From NCBI GenBank assembly GCA_013365325.1, contig JABVXV010000298.1, forward strand, positions 1 through 64,000: a stretch of DNA of 64,000 bases, given 5' to 3'. A program made the position numbers and the translations under genes. Below the pieces are notes generated by a model that saw nothing but the letters and a program-made list of their open reading frames with translations, was not told the DNA's origin and did not search any database. This DNA is from Dipetalonema caudispina. Its lineage: Eukaryota; Nematoda; Chromadorea; Rhabditida; Onchocercidae. This document shows positions 28,353 to 45,304 of the stretch, piece after piece; within the stretch, counting starts at the first letter, position 1; each line of letters begins with the position of its first letter.

Positions 28353-31300
28353 TTAACTGGTACCGTTTCCACTGCATCCCTCCAGTGCTTTCATCCGACA
28401 CTTCGTCAACAACGTCCAAATTTCACCTCGTATCCACACCGCTGCTTTTTCATCAAGTTTTGCAATTCCTCGAATATAATCGGCAATCGACAAGCCTAAA
28501 ACACTATTAATTGTTAAATTTGTTTTCATAATTCTGAAGTATTCAGATTAAAGTGATTCGATTCATCAAAAATACTTACTGACTAATGGATTAAACGAAA
28601 TAGTTTGACGACTGTTATCATAAACCTTTTGCGGAAAGTTACTTATAACGTATCCACAAAATGCCTACAATGACGATCTTGATTTTTAATTTTATCACTC
28701 ACAACTCATTTTAGTACGTGTTCCAGGAAAAGAAAATGCTTCCTTATAAACTCAACGTAGTCACGAACCAAAATGATCAAATTCATCCATCCTAGAGAAA
28801 CAGCCGTCTTCTCTATCATGTGTTTTTGAGTCAACATCTTTCTGAGTTTTGTAATCCGATGACCTGCCATGTTTTCTTTTACGGCGGAGTGGTAGTAAAC
28901 TTGCGGTAGAAGTGCCAGGCACTGAAAATTCAGAGCACGAATCCTTCGACGGAATGTTTTCATTTAGATTTTGCAGGCCATTTTCTTCGTTCATCATAAT
29001 GCAGTATCTAAATTTCATTGAGAAATAAATTCAGTACTTGAATAATGCTGGAAAACTTTAACTCCAAACAAATCTATCGACCAGAGATAAATGTTTGTAT
29101 TTTATTAAGAATTCTTGGATAATTCCATACAAGTTTATCAATGTTTCCAAATCGAAATATCTATATATTTTACTGATGCATGACAAACGATTCACATAAT
29201 CTTACCGAGATTGCGGCAACTGCTTATAAGGCATCAGAAATTTCAGCTCTTCGGAAAATTTGAATGATGGAAATCGGCAATCATTAGGCTCCATATTTCT
29301 GATTTTATTGATGAAGCGTACATACTGATCTCTCAAAGACTTCCACTGTCTCGCTATATCATCCGCTAAATACTAATTTTATGCTGATTATTTTCAGAAA
29401 TGACCTTTCCTGTTATATGTTACGTTCTTTCGTAACCTTTCTGACTTCTACATCTTTCGTTTCTTTCGTGTTTCCTTGTTAACTACCGTAATCGTCTATA
29501 AGAATACAAAACAAAAGTATCCAAATTCTGGAATGTGCATTTTACTATTCACCATGTTATTGATGTAGCGTCCCTATTATTGTCAGGAATAAGTGAGGCC
29601 TAAACCTTAATCACTATTTTACAATATCTCAAACAATTAGTATATTAAATGTTTTGAAAGCCTTATGTTATTTATATTAATACAATAATATTTCGAAGAT
29701 ACCATTCAAAGCATATCCCGTTCGATGATAGAAAGATTCAATGACTTCGTTCCTTTCACTTGCCGCATACTGTAAATCTCTATATTTTGGATGGTTATGA
29801 TCCCATAAACAGGGTCGTTTCTTCATTTCTTGTATTAAAATTTCACGCAGATCATCCGTCCATATTACTGAAATTGTTTCTGTCAAATCAAAAAAATTTT
29901 GATATATGCTAATTTCTCTGATCATTTTGCTGTGTTCACCATATGTGAAGATTTCTATCGATGCGATGTTTCTGTTTCATATAATATCTTTTTTATGGCC
30001 TCAAGCCCTTCAGCAATGCTCATCGTTTCGACCATATCATTCAAATTTTTAATAAAAAACTCACTTCTTGTTTTCGTCGTTCGATCTTCTACAGCTGATG
30101 GTGATTTTGCACTTCCACCCACGACCACAACATCTATAGTAGGCTTCAAATTTCACTTTCAAAATGAAATTTGACAACGAAATTCTCACTCTTGAAATGT
30201 GTAATTCACGTTACGAATACTACTGATACCATACATGATAATAAATAAAATAATGCATACCTAATTCTGGCTTAACAGACGATTCAGATGTCGTAGTAAT
30301 TAAATTCGAAGGTGAGTAAATGTGGTCACTGAATGACATTGCCGTTACCGCAGTATGTTCGTTATGAGCATTAGCCGTGTTGTCATCAGCATTGCCATAA
30401 TTACGTTGAACCTGAAATCCTAACGATGAAAAGTCCATCATATCATAGTGAATAACAGCCTTCATTTCAGAAGCTTGTAAATAGTATGTACGTCTTATTT
30501 TTGCTCCTGTGATCTAAATCATATACTTCCATAAGTACTACTTGTAACTCTCTTCGTAAAAAATAAATAAGTTAATGCTAAATGTCCATAGAATCACATA
30601 TTTTTTGCTTTTAAAACAGTTAGGTCTAAAGATCGATTACATGAATCCAAAAAAAAGGCCTATATTTTAGGTAATAGCTATATGAAAGAGAATATAACAT
30701 CTCACATATTATTAAACAAAAATAACAGAAAACATTAGAGGAATGACCTTTTCCGTAGAAGCAAGCAATTGTTGTGTATTACTTTGGTCAGTAAAATTCA
30801 CATCACCAGCATCATTACTGTGCCAAACATTCGTTGAAACAGTTCCTGATTCCGTTCCACTTGTTGAATTCGGTGTTGGACCACTGACCAGAGTGATGAA
30901 AGCGTTTGATGATCCTAACCCGTTAGTCCATTGTAAGGCTCGACCATTATCGGTTGCTTGTTCATTTCTAAAAAATAAAAACAGATAAAATAACAATTTT
31001 TTTAAAACTTTTAAAAGAAACAGGAATGATCAATTCTGCTTGAAAAATGAACTAATGCTACGAAAATAACTCGTAAAAATTTGCTGAAATATGTTTGAAA
31101 ATTTACACTACTCTTCTTTAATTATATCCTTGCCATCGTATCCTGCAATACCCATCTTTCCCAAGCGTAAAGTTAGCAAATAATATCATCATGTTAATGC
31201 AGATAACCGGCAAGGGAGCCAATATCCCAATGGCTGGGGCGCAAATGAATGTCAAAACGGTGGTATAAATGAAGTGCAAGCTGTCCTAATTGAGGTGTGA

Positions 31301-31756
31301 ATACATGTCGAATATTTGAATATGGCATGGCCGTATACAGGATTTCCTAATGGTCTGGGATGTCGGGATTATGGCATGACTTTGTAGGATATGCCATATA
31401 TGAACCTATGCAGTATGCAAACATCTGCTTAATCTTATTACAGTTATCGATTTCGATGATTTTATCAGTTGACAAACATGTCACAATATATTTTTTTTGA
31501 CTTATTTCAAGTTTCCGGTATCCGGTTACTATTATTATACCATAGTTTGGCAATAATACCGGATAAAATATAATCCTTACATGTAGTCTTTTAACAGTTA
31601 ATAGTAATAATAGTAGAATGAATATGATGAAGTAAAGTGGTTAGGATTGAGATGGACAAATAAAGATGGAAGGGTAGTTAAGTATCGACGGGGAACTTAC
31701 GAAGTATTGCCGAATTGACCGGCCCGTTCATCGGGAGCTTTCCTTGTTGGCATCAT
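28353..31756 (-). CDS. MADF-domain DNA-binding protein, 9 exons, one junction out of frame
   Basis: Probable sequence-specific transcriptional regulator; target unknown. Exons 5'->3': 31701-31756, 30748-30967, 30261-30411, 30065-30133, 29703-29879, 29206-29365, 28769-29007, 28580-28664, 28353-28495. The product is about 430 residues. A Ser/Thr/Asn-rich N-terminus precedes a MADF (Myb/SANT-like) domain spanning exons 5-6: LIQEMKKRPCLWDHNHPKYR, then RQWKSLRDQYVRFINKIRN and ELKFLMPYK. Exon 7 carries a basic stretch, LRRKRKHGR, a likely nuclear signal, and ends DEFDHF. Exons 8-9 (FCGYVISNFPQKVYD...) resemble the C-terminal module of other MADF proteins. Seven of the eight junctions keep phase. 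The exon 7/8 junction (donor after 28769, acceptor before 28664) is off by one base. It could be a sequence error, an unusual splice or alternative ends. It starts head-to-head with ZW10. Confidence 0.8.
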
Positions 31757-32459
31757 CGAAAGCCAACTCACACAACAATAATAATTATTATAATAATAGT
31801 AATCTGTAATAGTAATAGTAATACCCACATATTTCATTTTAAATTTCAAAAATTTCGTAAAATTCAGTGAAATTTTTAAATTCATAATTCAATGAAATTA
31901 AATGGCTATAACAACAACAACAATATCAATTACTACTACTATTAATATTCGCGCAAGCGCAAGAGAGCAGCAACCGCACACGCTACGCTGTCGCCATCCG
32001 CATCGACAGCATCGCTACGACGCGCGCGCTGCACACTGCAATTGCATCGCTGCACGTCTAACTGCTGGCACTCCAATCTTATCACTCTCTGCCCTTCGTT
32101 TAACGATTACCGCTGGGATGTTAGGTATGGCATTGAGCGGCTGAAACGCTTTACGAGAGAGCATAATTTAGAAGTTTTTGGAATTTTGGCGGTTTCTTGA
32201 AACGTCACGATCACGTATACACGTAGGTCATTCGGATTACGTTCAGTAGAAGCATATTTAAGATGATTGATTTTTACATATAAGTCAATAAAGTCATACT
32301 TAAATTTAAAATTTCTTATTATTAAGGCTTTATTATTGTCAATACGAGAAGTGTATATTATCATTATGAAATATTGAAATTATATCATTAGATGAGAAAT
32401 ATCTGTTATCAGTAACGTTTTCTACGTGAAATTTATTGTCATTTTATAGAATTGGAACG
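31757..32459. promoter_or_regulatory. Shared divergent promoter region, CpG-richer core
   Basis: About 700 bp separate the MADF start (minus) from the ZW10 start (plus), so both promoters must lie here. A core at about 31950-32070 is markedly G+C- and CpG-rich against the A+T-rich surroundings, with repeated CGC/GCG tetramers such as ACGCGCGCGC near 32018. No TATA box or factor site is identified with confidence. A likely spliced-leader acceptor (ATTTTATAG) ends at 32449, 10 nt before the ZW10 ATG. Confidence 0.6.
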
Positions 32460-35400
32460 ATGGCAACCATTTTACAAACGTCTGAGAAACGTATATTATC
32501 GGTACGAGATGTTGAGAATGATAACAAAGATAGTATTGGACGAGAGATATCATCTTTGGAGCGTCTAATAGCTACCGGTAAAATGTTTGGTAAAAAAAAT
32601 TTTTCTGGCTGTATTCACTATATGGTTCTATATCAGTAGCATTTCCGGATGACTTTCATGGTTATCCGAGTGCTTATCGCATTGCTAATTTTTTGTTTTA
32701 CATTATTACTTGCTCATTAGTTAATTTATTCCAGCAATGACTGATATCGCATCAGAAATAAACAAAAAATATGTGGAGTGTATTCCTGATTTAGTTACAA
32801 CTAATAAATTGTTGGATACCATTCGTTCCACCTGTAGTACCGTAAATCATTCAGTCGATTCCATTGCTAACAATGTAGAAAATATGGCGAAGGAAGTTGA
32901 ATTGAATGTTAGTTTATTTGTCAAATTAATTTGTTTTGCCTAACATGGACGGGCATGAACTTCGTATATCCAGCAACAACTGTTCGTTTATTAATTAAAG
33001 GGAAGCATAGGAAGCTTAGAACTGAACATAATGCATGATAAAATATAACACGTGAAAATTGTAGAACAACTAACAAAATATACGATCTACTGTTAAGTTA
33101 TCGATTCCACCAAAAGTAAATTAAACGACAGTCTTGCTTGATATCTCATCTCGATATCCTTAATTTACTCCTGCTGATAGCAGAACTTTTTAGCATATCC
33201 TTAAAAGATTTTTCCTTTAAGAAAAAAGAACTGGAAAGATTAGAATCTATAAAAGATTGGAAATTGAAAATGCATTCCCTAGAAGAAATTGAATCATTGA
33301 TATGTCAATTATGGTACTCATCAAATGAAGAAAACTCTTTAGTCAACGCACAGCTGCTCGTAGAGCTGGAAGTAAAATTAAAGAGCATCTTACAGGTACA
33401 GTTTTTTTAAAAGTTCAGTTATGTCGTATTTGACAGTTTTTTCTTCATTACTGAATTAATAGAGAAATATCAATAGGGTCAAATTAATGTTACCGTTATC
33501 CTAGTTTTGTATGATTCCTTGATTAGGATAAAATTGATTTATGTTGTAAACTTGAGACATAGCAAATCTTGTAAGAAAACACCGATTACGTTACAGTCAA
33601 TTAGAATTAGCAGGTGGTTGTATTATTCATGCCTCCAGTAATATCTACATTAGTTTACTTGATTTTCATAGATTTATTTGAGTGTATGGAAATATTATAA
33701 TTATAAACAAGCATAAGGATTGCTTCTAATAGATATCTTCATCTTCAAGCGAAGCTGAATAGATCTGGCGTCGCTGTAAAAACAATTAAGATACCTAACC
33801 AGAAATAATTGCAGGAGGATGAAACTGTTGATAAAGCATTCGTGGAGCGCATTGGTCCAGCGTTGAAAACAGAAATTGTGACGCTTCGACAGAGTTTAAC
33901 CTACATGTTGAACACTTTTTGGGATCAAATATTTTCTTTACGAGAGCTCAACAACAAAGTTATTTTGCAAGTGACGGCATCTAGCTGTGATGCTTTGAAC
34001 GAAGTATGTTTGCATTTTCAAAAGTTTTGTTGCAATTTAAAAGTCAACTTTTTTTGCTTTTGGCCATAACCCGATTATCAGAATAAATGGAAATTCTCGA
34101 GGCTAATTCTAATTATGGTCTTGCAACGTGCACAAACAATTTAAGCTTAGTAAACATTTCACGAATTATTTTATAAATATCATTTGAGCCCTTACTCTTA
34201 CATCCTAGTGCATCCGAATTTTTATATGTTCTTGTGCAGCAGTGGTTATTTTGTTTACTGTGATATAATCCTCAATTATTACTTACTTCAAAACGGATTA
34301 GAGTAATAGTACCCATAAGTATTTTGTAAAATATTATTTAAATGAAATGAAAGATCATTTCAGAAGCTATCTGCAATGGATGTTTTAAATTTAATTGATG
34401 TGAAGGTTGGCAAACTGTCATCTGCTTTGATGCATCATTTTTGTAAGAGGTTGATTGTTGCAAAAGATCCTACAGAAATTATTATTTATCGTGATGGTAC
34501 TTCTTTCTCAGAACATGAATATGTGGTGCACAAGGAAACACCAATAGAAGATGGAAAGAGAAAACGCCCTGATCCAGAAAAAGTTCTCCGGTAGGTACCG
34601 CTTATATGAAACTTTATGCAGAATAAAAATTTGTCTTGTGATACAAAATTTGAAGTACTTATGTCTTCAGGAAGTTGATTAAATTTTTATTTTAAGGACC
34701 GCCTATCCGTGTTTGGGAAACTTCGGTAATATCGCGGAATTAAAATGTGCGAACTTTCTTTGAATTTATGTGAGGTTGAGATAAACGACTGCAAAAGGAA
34801 ATATTTGTCGTGCTTAATGTTGAAATTGCAGCTCAATGCTTGAGTTGTTCAAAAAGTTAAGCAAAAATCTCGGTGCAATGAAGGTAAATGGGAAAAATAT
34901 GGTACATCTAATTGGTGATAAAATATCGAATGAAATCGTTGAATTGTTGGTGCATGAATGTCTTACACCAGCTATTCCCTATGACTCGAAAGATATACCT
35001 GCATTTGAGACCCTTTTGACATCGACAGATCAATTTAGCGAAGAGATGAAGGTTTTTAATTCAACTCCTTTCCCATTATTTGGTATCATTTTAATTTTGA
35101 TCAAAAGATAAAATGTCATATCATTTTTTAGGTTTAACATTTGTATTTCAGAAACTAGGATTTTTCACAAATTTAACTGAATCGTTCCGGAACTTTGCTG
35201 AAAATTACGAGAGCACCTTCATTAATCGACGATGCAACATGATTATTGGCGAAGCACGAGCCCTTATTGAAGCGCCGTTGACAGAATTTGTTTCAGTATA
35301 TAATTTTTTGTATTTTGATTAGTAAACCTGGTAGGAAGAGATTACAAACTGTTCCGCGAAAATTTGTCCCTATCACCAACGGTCATTTCTGACTTCGTTT

Positions 35401-38314
35401 TTCTTGTATTAAATAAATGGTGGCGAATGAATTGATGGGTCCTGTATAAAACATCCACACTTTCCAGCTCTTCATCTGCGTTTTTTTGGATTTACTGGAA
35501 AAAAACCCAGAGGCCTTCATTACTAGTGGTCCGAACTGTCTTACAGGTTGGCAGCAGTTCAAACACGGATGAAGATGAAACTGTTGAAGAATTTGTTAAA
35601 CTCGGATTGCGCAAACCGGAAGAAACTGTTGGAGATGAGGAACATTATCCAAAATTGATGCGGTTGGTGAGTTGTCAAGTCAGGTACGACGTTCTGTTAT
35701 TTATTTTTCTTGTGCTTATTTTCGTGTAAACATTACTTTTATCAGATATGAGGTCCATTGATACAGTTGCTTTTATTACATATGTTTCCGTTCTATTGGA
35801 CTGTGTCGGTCCGTTATTTCACTCGTTATTATTGATAGACTGTTGGTCGTTGTGTCATGACACCACGTTTGAATATGGTCTTAAGTGATGATACTGATGT
35901 AGTTTTAGCATTTAATTGTGAAATCATTAGCATAACAACACAGTTGTGTTTATTTTAGTAAATCAGTTACCGACATAGCAGATTTAATAGTAAGAACATT
36001 GGATGATGCAGCGAAAGCAGATTCTGCTTCAGCTATGGCTAAAATTTTGCAAACAGCCCGTAATATAGTCGAACTATATGCATGGACAGCACCGCGAAAG
36101 CATGATTCTGAAATCTCTTCAGTCCCTGTTTTGGCAGGTTAGGATTTTACTTTCCTATATTCGTTTTTTAAATATCGTTTTAGTTCAAGTACTCGTTGCA
36201 GTTTCTTATCATCAGTATATTCATGACTAGATATGGCCAAGAATTAACTCTTGAAGGAGTCTTATGACACCATCCTCTAACCTTCTGATGCATTTGTTTG
36301 GGTTATTGGTGGGATATCTTTTGATAACATCCATTTAGTTATGGTAAAATAGGTTCTGAATAACATCTTAGATTAGCCACAGGTTGATATAACCTGAAGA
36401 AACTGTAGGAATTTTCTTATCGCTGATAGATAGGAATTACCATTGGAGAATTGGATCGATTCTAAAGTAACTAAATATCAATTTATTTTGGTGTGATTAT
36501 TTGATTCATAGTGACTGGAGATATTATTCTCAGTTTTTATGGATTCTTTTCACTAACTTTTCAAGAGTTCTTTTGTATAGACTTAACAGTTTTGTTACGA
36601 ATTAATTCAGCAATATTTTACAACAACTGTTATTATATCTGTCATCGGTTAATGATTATAACGGTCGAAATATTGCCCAAAATGCGCGACGTCATGCAGG
36701 TTGCGTTAATACTTTTTTCATTTTTAAATGAGATTTTCAGCCTAACTTTTTGGTCTTCCTGTTTTTTTACAGAAATTATAGTGGTTTCCTTTGTCATATT
36801 ACCGTTTAGCGTCTTTCTATCTGCAGTCTTCTTTATGTAAAGATAACCAAGTAAAATAAAACAAGCAAACCAAGTGAAGCTGGTATTTTTTAAAATCAAA
36901 TGCGCTTGAAAAGCTAAACTTTTACAGGCCAAAAACCTATTTATTTCCTTCACGGATTTCATTCCAAATCTTCGACAGATTGCTGCCGAAGCAATGGAAA
37001 AGCAATTAGCACAAACTCGTCGTCAGATTTCTGCTCTCTTGGCAAATGATAAAAGTTAGCATACTTGCACATTTTTTTATGTATTGCTAACAGACAAGAT
37101 ACAATCTCAGTCTATTTCCAAAAGTTTTCAACAACTCAACAGTGGAAGTTTTCCAGTCTTTTTTGGCTTGGATGACGTTTCACAATATGAAAAATGCATG
37201 AAATGTTTGGACGGATGTATGATGAATCTGGAGCAAATTTCTGGAGTCTGGAGAAAGGTGAATTTATTAGCTGTTTAGTTTTTGATTATTCTAGTATTGT
37301 TATGCCTTTTTTGATCGAAAATCTTTTCTTTTTATGAGTTTTATGACCAACTTTGCAATGACTGCATAAATCCCCTTCGAAAGAAATGCTGTCTTGCGCT
37401 TCTTTATCCGTTTAGTACATAGTTAGTAAATAAATTTCAAGGAATTCTTTTAAAACAAAATATTGTTTTCTTAGGTTCTAACCAAAACAGTTTATGCGAA
37501 TTGTGTTGGCAATATTATCTCTTTTTTCTTCAATACATTGATCAAAATGTTGTTATCTACGGAAGACATTCGAGCAACTGATGCTGAACTAAGTGCTATA
37601 GCACTGAGGAAGGTTTTGAAGAGATCAGAGATGTTATTCATTGTAAGCTTTAGTTGTATTCATTTTCGTTCATCATTTAGTTTATTACATCATAAGAATA
37701 AAAAAATGCGGGATACGAAAAGCGAGAATTTTTCGTGGTTGATGGGTAAGAATAAAATTATTAGATGTCCCAATGATCTGATTCTTTCAACTGGTATCTA
37801 ATAATCATATCTTTTTTTGTTCTCGAAAGTACTAAAAGTTATTCTCATCGGAGCTTAATGTTTCGAAAGAAGGAATATGGTTTTTGAAATATTATTGTCA
37901 TTAAAAATGCCCGAATCTCAATCGATGAAGAATGATACATAACACGAAGAAAATATTTTTTTTTTTTTTAGTTTGAACAATCGAAGCATTCTTCCATCCA
38001 TAGATATGCCGAAGCTTCATATTTCCGCATCAAGGAATTATTGTTTTGTCTGGACTCATCTTTACAGGTCTAAATTTTCATTTGTTCTCATACGTATAAA
38101 TGAACAGAAAATGATGATGTGATCATAATATCGGTGTGTTCCATCCGATTCAAGTCTTTAACATAATCCGTTATTTTAGAATATTTACGATCGATGGTGT
38201 GATGGAAAAGGACCTCTGGCACAATGGTTACACGCAGATGAAGTGCGTCACTTGGTGAAAGCTTTGTTCCAGAATACTGAAAAAAGAGCTCACGTGTTGT
38301 CAAAGATTAATTAA
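32460..38314 (+). CDS. zw10: ZW10 kinetochore / vesicle-tethering protein, 15 exons
   Basis: ZW10 is part of the RZZ complex (Rod-Zwilch-ZW10), which recruits dynein and checkpoint proteins to kinetochores, and of the NRZ/Dsl1 tether for Golgi-to-ER vesicles. Exons: 32460-32577, 32735-32907, 33222-33395, 33815-34003, 34364-34590, 34832-35051, 35152-35295, 35547-35683, 35959-36137, 36581-36699, 36928-37054, 37094-37257, 37475-37642, 37972-38067, 38180-38314. The phase is kept throughout, giving 789 residues, close to the human protein (about 780). The most diagnostic stretch is the C-terminus, [12 protein letters not shown] followed by [19 protein letters not shown]. This aligns with the end of vertebrate ZW10, as do [10 protein letters not shown] (exon 10) and the middle exons. 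The N-terminal 130 residues are predicted helical, as in the family. A possible SL acceptor ends at 32449. AATAAA at 38452-38457 is the probable poly(A) signal. Confidence 0.93.
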
Positions 38315-38782
38315 CTTCGCTGATGAAGATTTTAGATGATTTCTGGAACTTGTGAGAGGTTCTGAAGATGATTAAATATCCCTTTTGATGTGTTTTATAA
38401 TAGGAAAATGTTTCTGCTGAGTCTTGATTTATTCTGTACATATAATTTCGAAATAAAGTTTTAATTCCTGTAGTTCACCTCTAAGCAGTTTTCTGTTTGC
38501 AGTGTATCGCTTCATCAACATTGTATGCATATTTATTATCCGTTTTCAGCAGAGGACAGGTTATTAAATGTGCAAGTATTTACTTTTAATGATATGTTGA
38601 GAAAAGAGGGACATATTGAAGACAATCCTTGTATGGTTTTAAACTTGGAGAAAGATGGATGTCATTTAGCATTAATGGCTGGTCATTGGTTCCGTTTACA
38701 TTATTTCAGGTTCACTGAATGTGACTACAACTATTACGCAAGTAACATATATCATATTAGGGGTTGAAAGCAGCGGCCGACA
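38315..38782 (+). other. Short gap between ZW10 and GFM1
   Basis: Contains the ZW10 3' UTR with AATAAA at 38452-38457 and a possible spliced-leader acceptor (CATATTAG) ending at 38760, 22 nt before the GFM1 ATG. An 80-codon frame (38525-38767) is also present. It has a TTTTCAG near its start and a CAG/GT near 38709-38710, so part of it could be an exon, but it has no recognised domain. Confidence 0.6.
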
Positions 38783-44657
<5,875 letters not shown>

Positions 44658-45304
44658 AAATAGAGAAAGGGATACGAAATATTCATTAGTAGTGTGATTG
44701 TATCCTTGATAAAGAATGATATGATTTGAGGCGCTTAACTCCATTTTAGTTTATCAAGTATTCCAGAGAATTCTGGAAGCCTGCAGTTGCCGGTGCTTGT
44801 CTGAATCAGTGAGACACTAAAAAGAGTGATTTTAAAGGAATTTGTATGAAATGTTGTTGTTGTTATTGTATATGTTGATTTACTGGATTAAATGATGAAT
44901 TATTAATTTTGTATGTTGTTTTCTCTTTGAAATGGGTTATGCATATTTCAGGATGGTGTAATACTTGCTCATTAAATTATGTCGATATTTCAATAATTCA
45001 GAACAGAACTTATCCGTTACCCAATATTTGTATATCTGCGTGTTTATTTTTATCTTCCATTTATTATCCTTGGGAAATGCAGAAGTCTTTTCCATCTTAT
45101 TGTCTGTCAAAATGATGTTTCTCATACGGTTTTTCAATATATTATTTTATAGTTCACTAACAGTCGTAGTTAAACAAACGAATGTGGTGAAACTGTAAAA
45201 TGGAAAAGAATAATAGATAACGTTGGCCTGAAGGCGATTGTGAATGATATGAAAGATACTGATGAATTTCATAATCATTCATATCCATCTGATCCGATTT
45301 AATT
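44658..45304. other. Convergent 3' region
   Basis: Lies between the 3' ends of GFM1 (plus) and the peptide precursor (minus), so it holds both 3' UTRs. ATTAAA at about 44887 is a possible variant poly(A) signal for GFM1. No further coding exon is seen. Confidence 0.5.

Noticed and set aside
30743..30988. 81-codon plus-strand frame
   Set aside because: It is antisense to MADF gene exon 2, which has consistent splice sites and phase.
36511..36962. Open frames of 106-109 codons on both strands
   Set aside because: They overlap ZW10 exons 10-11 and intervening intron sequence in the wrong frames.
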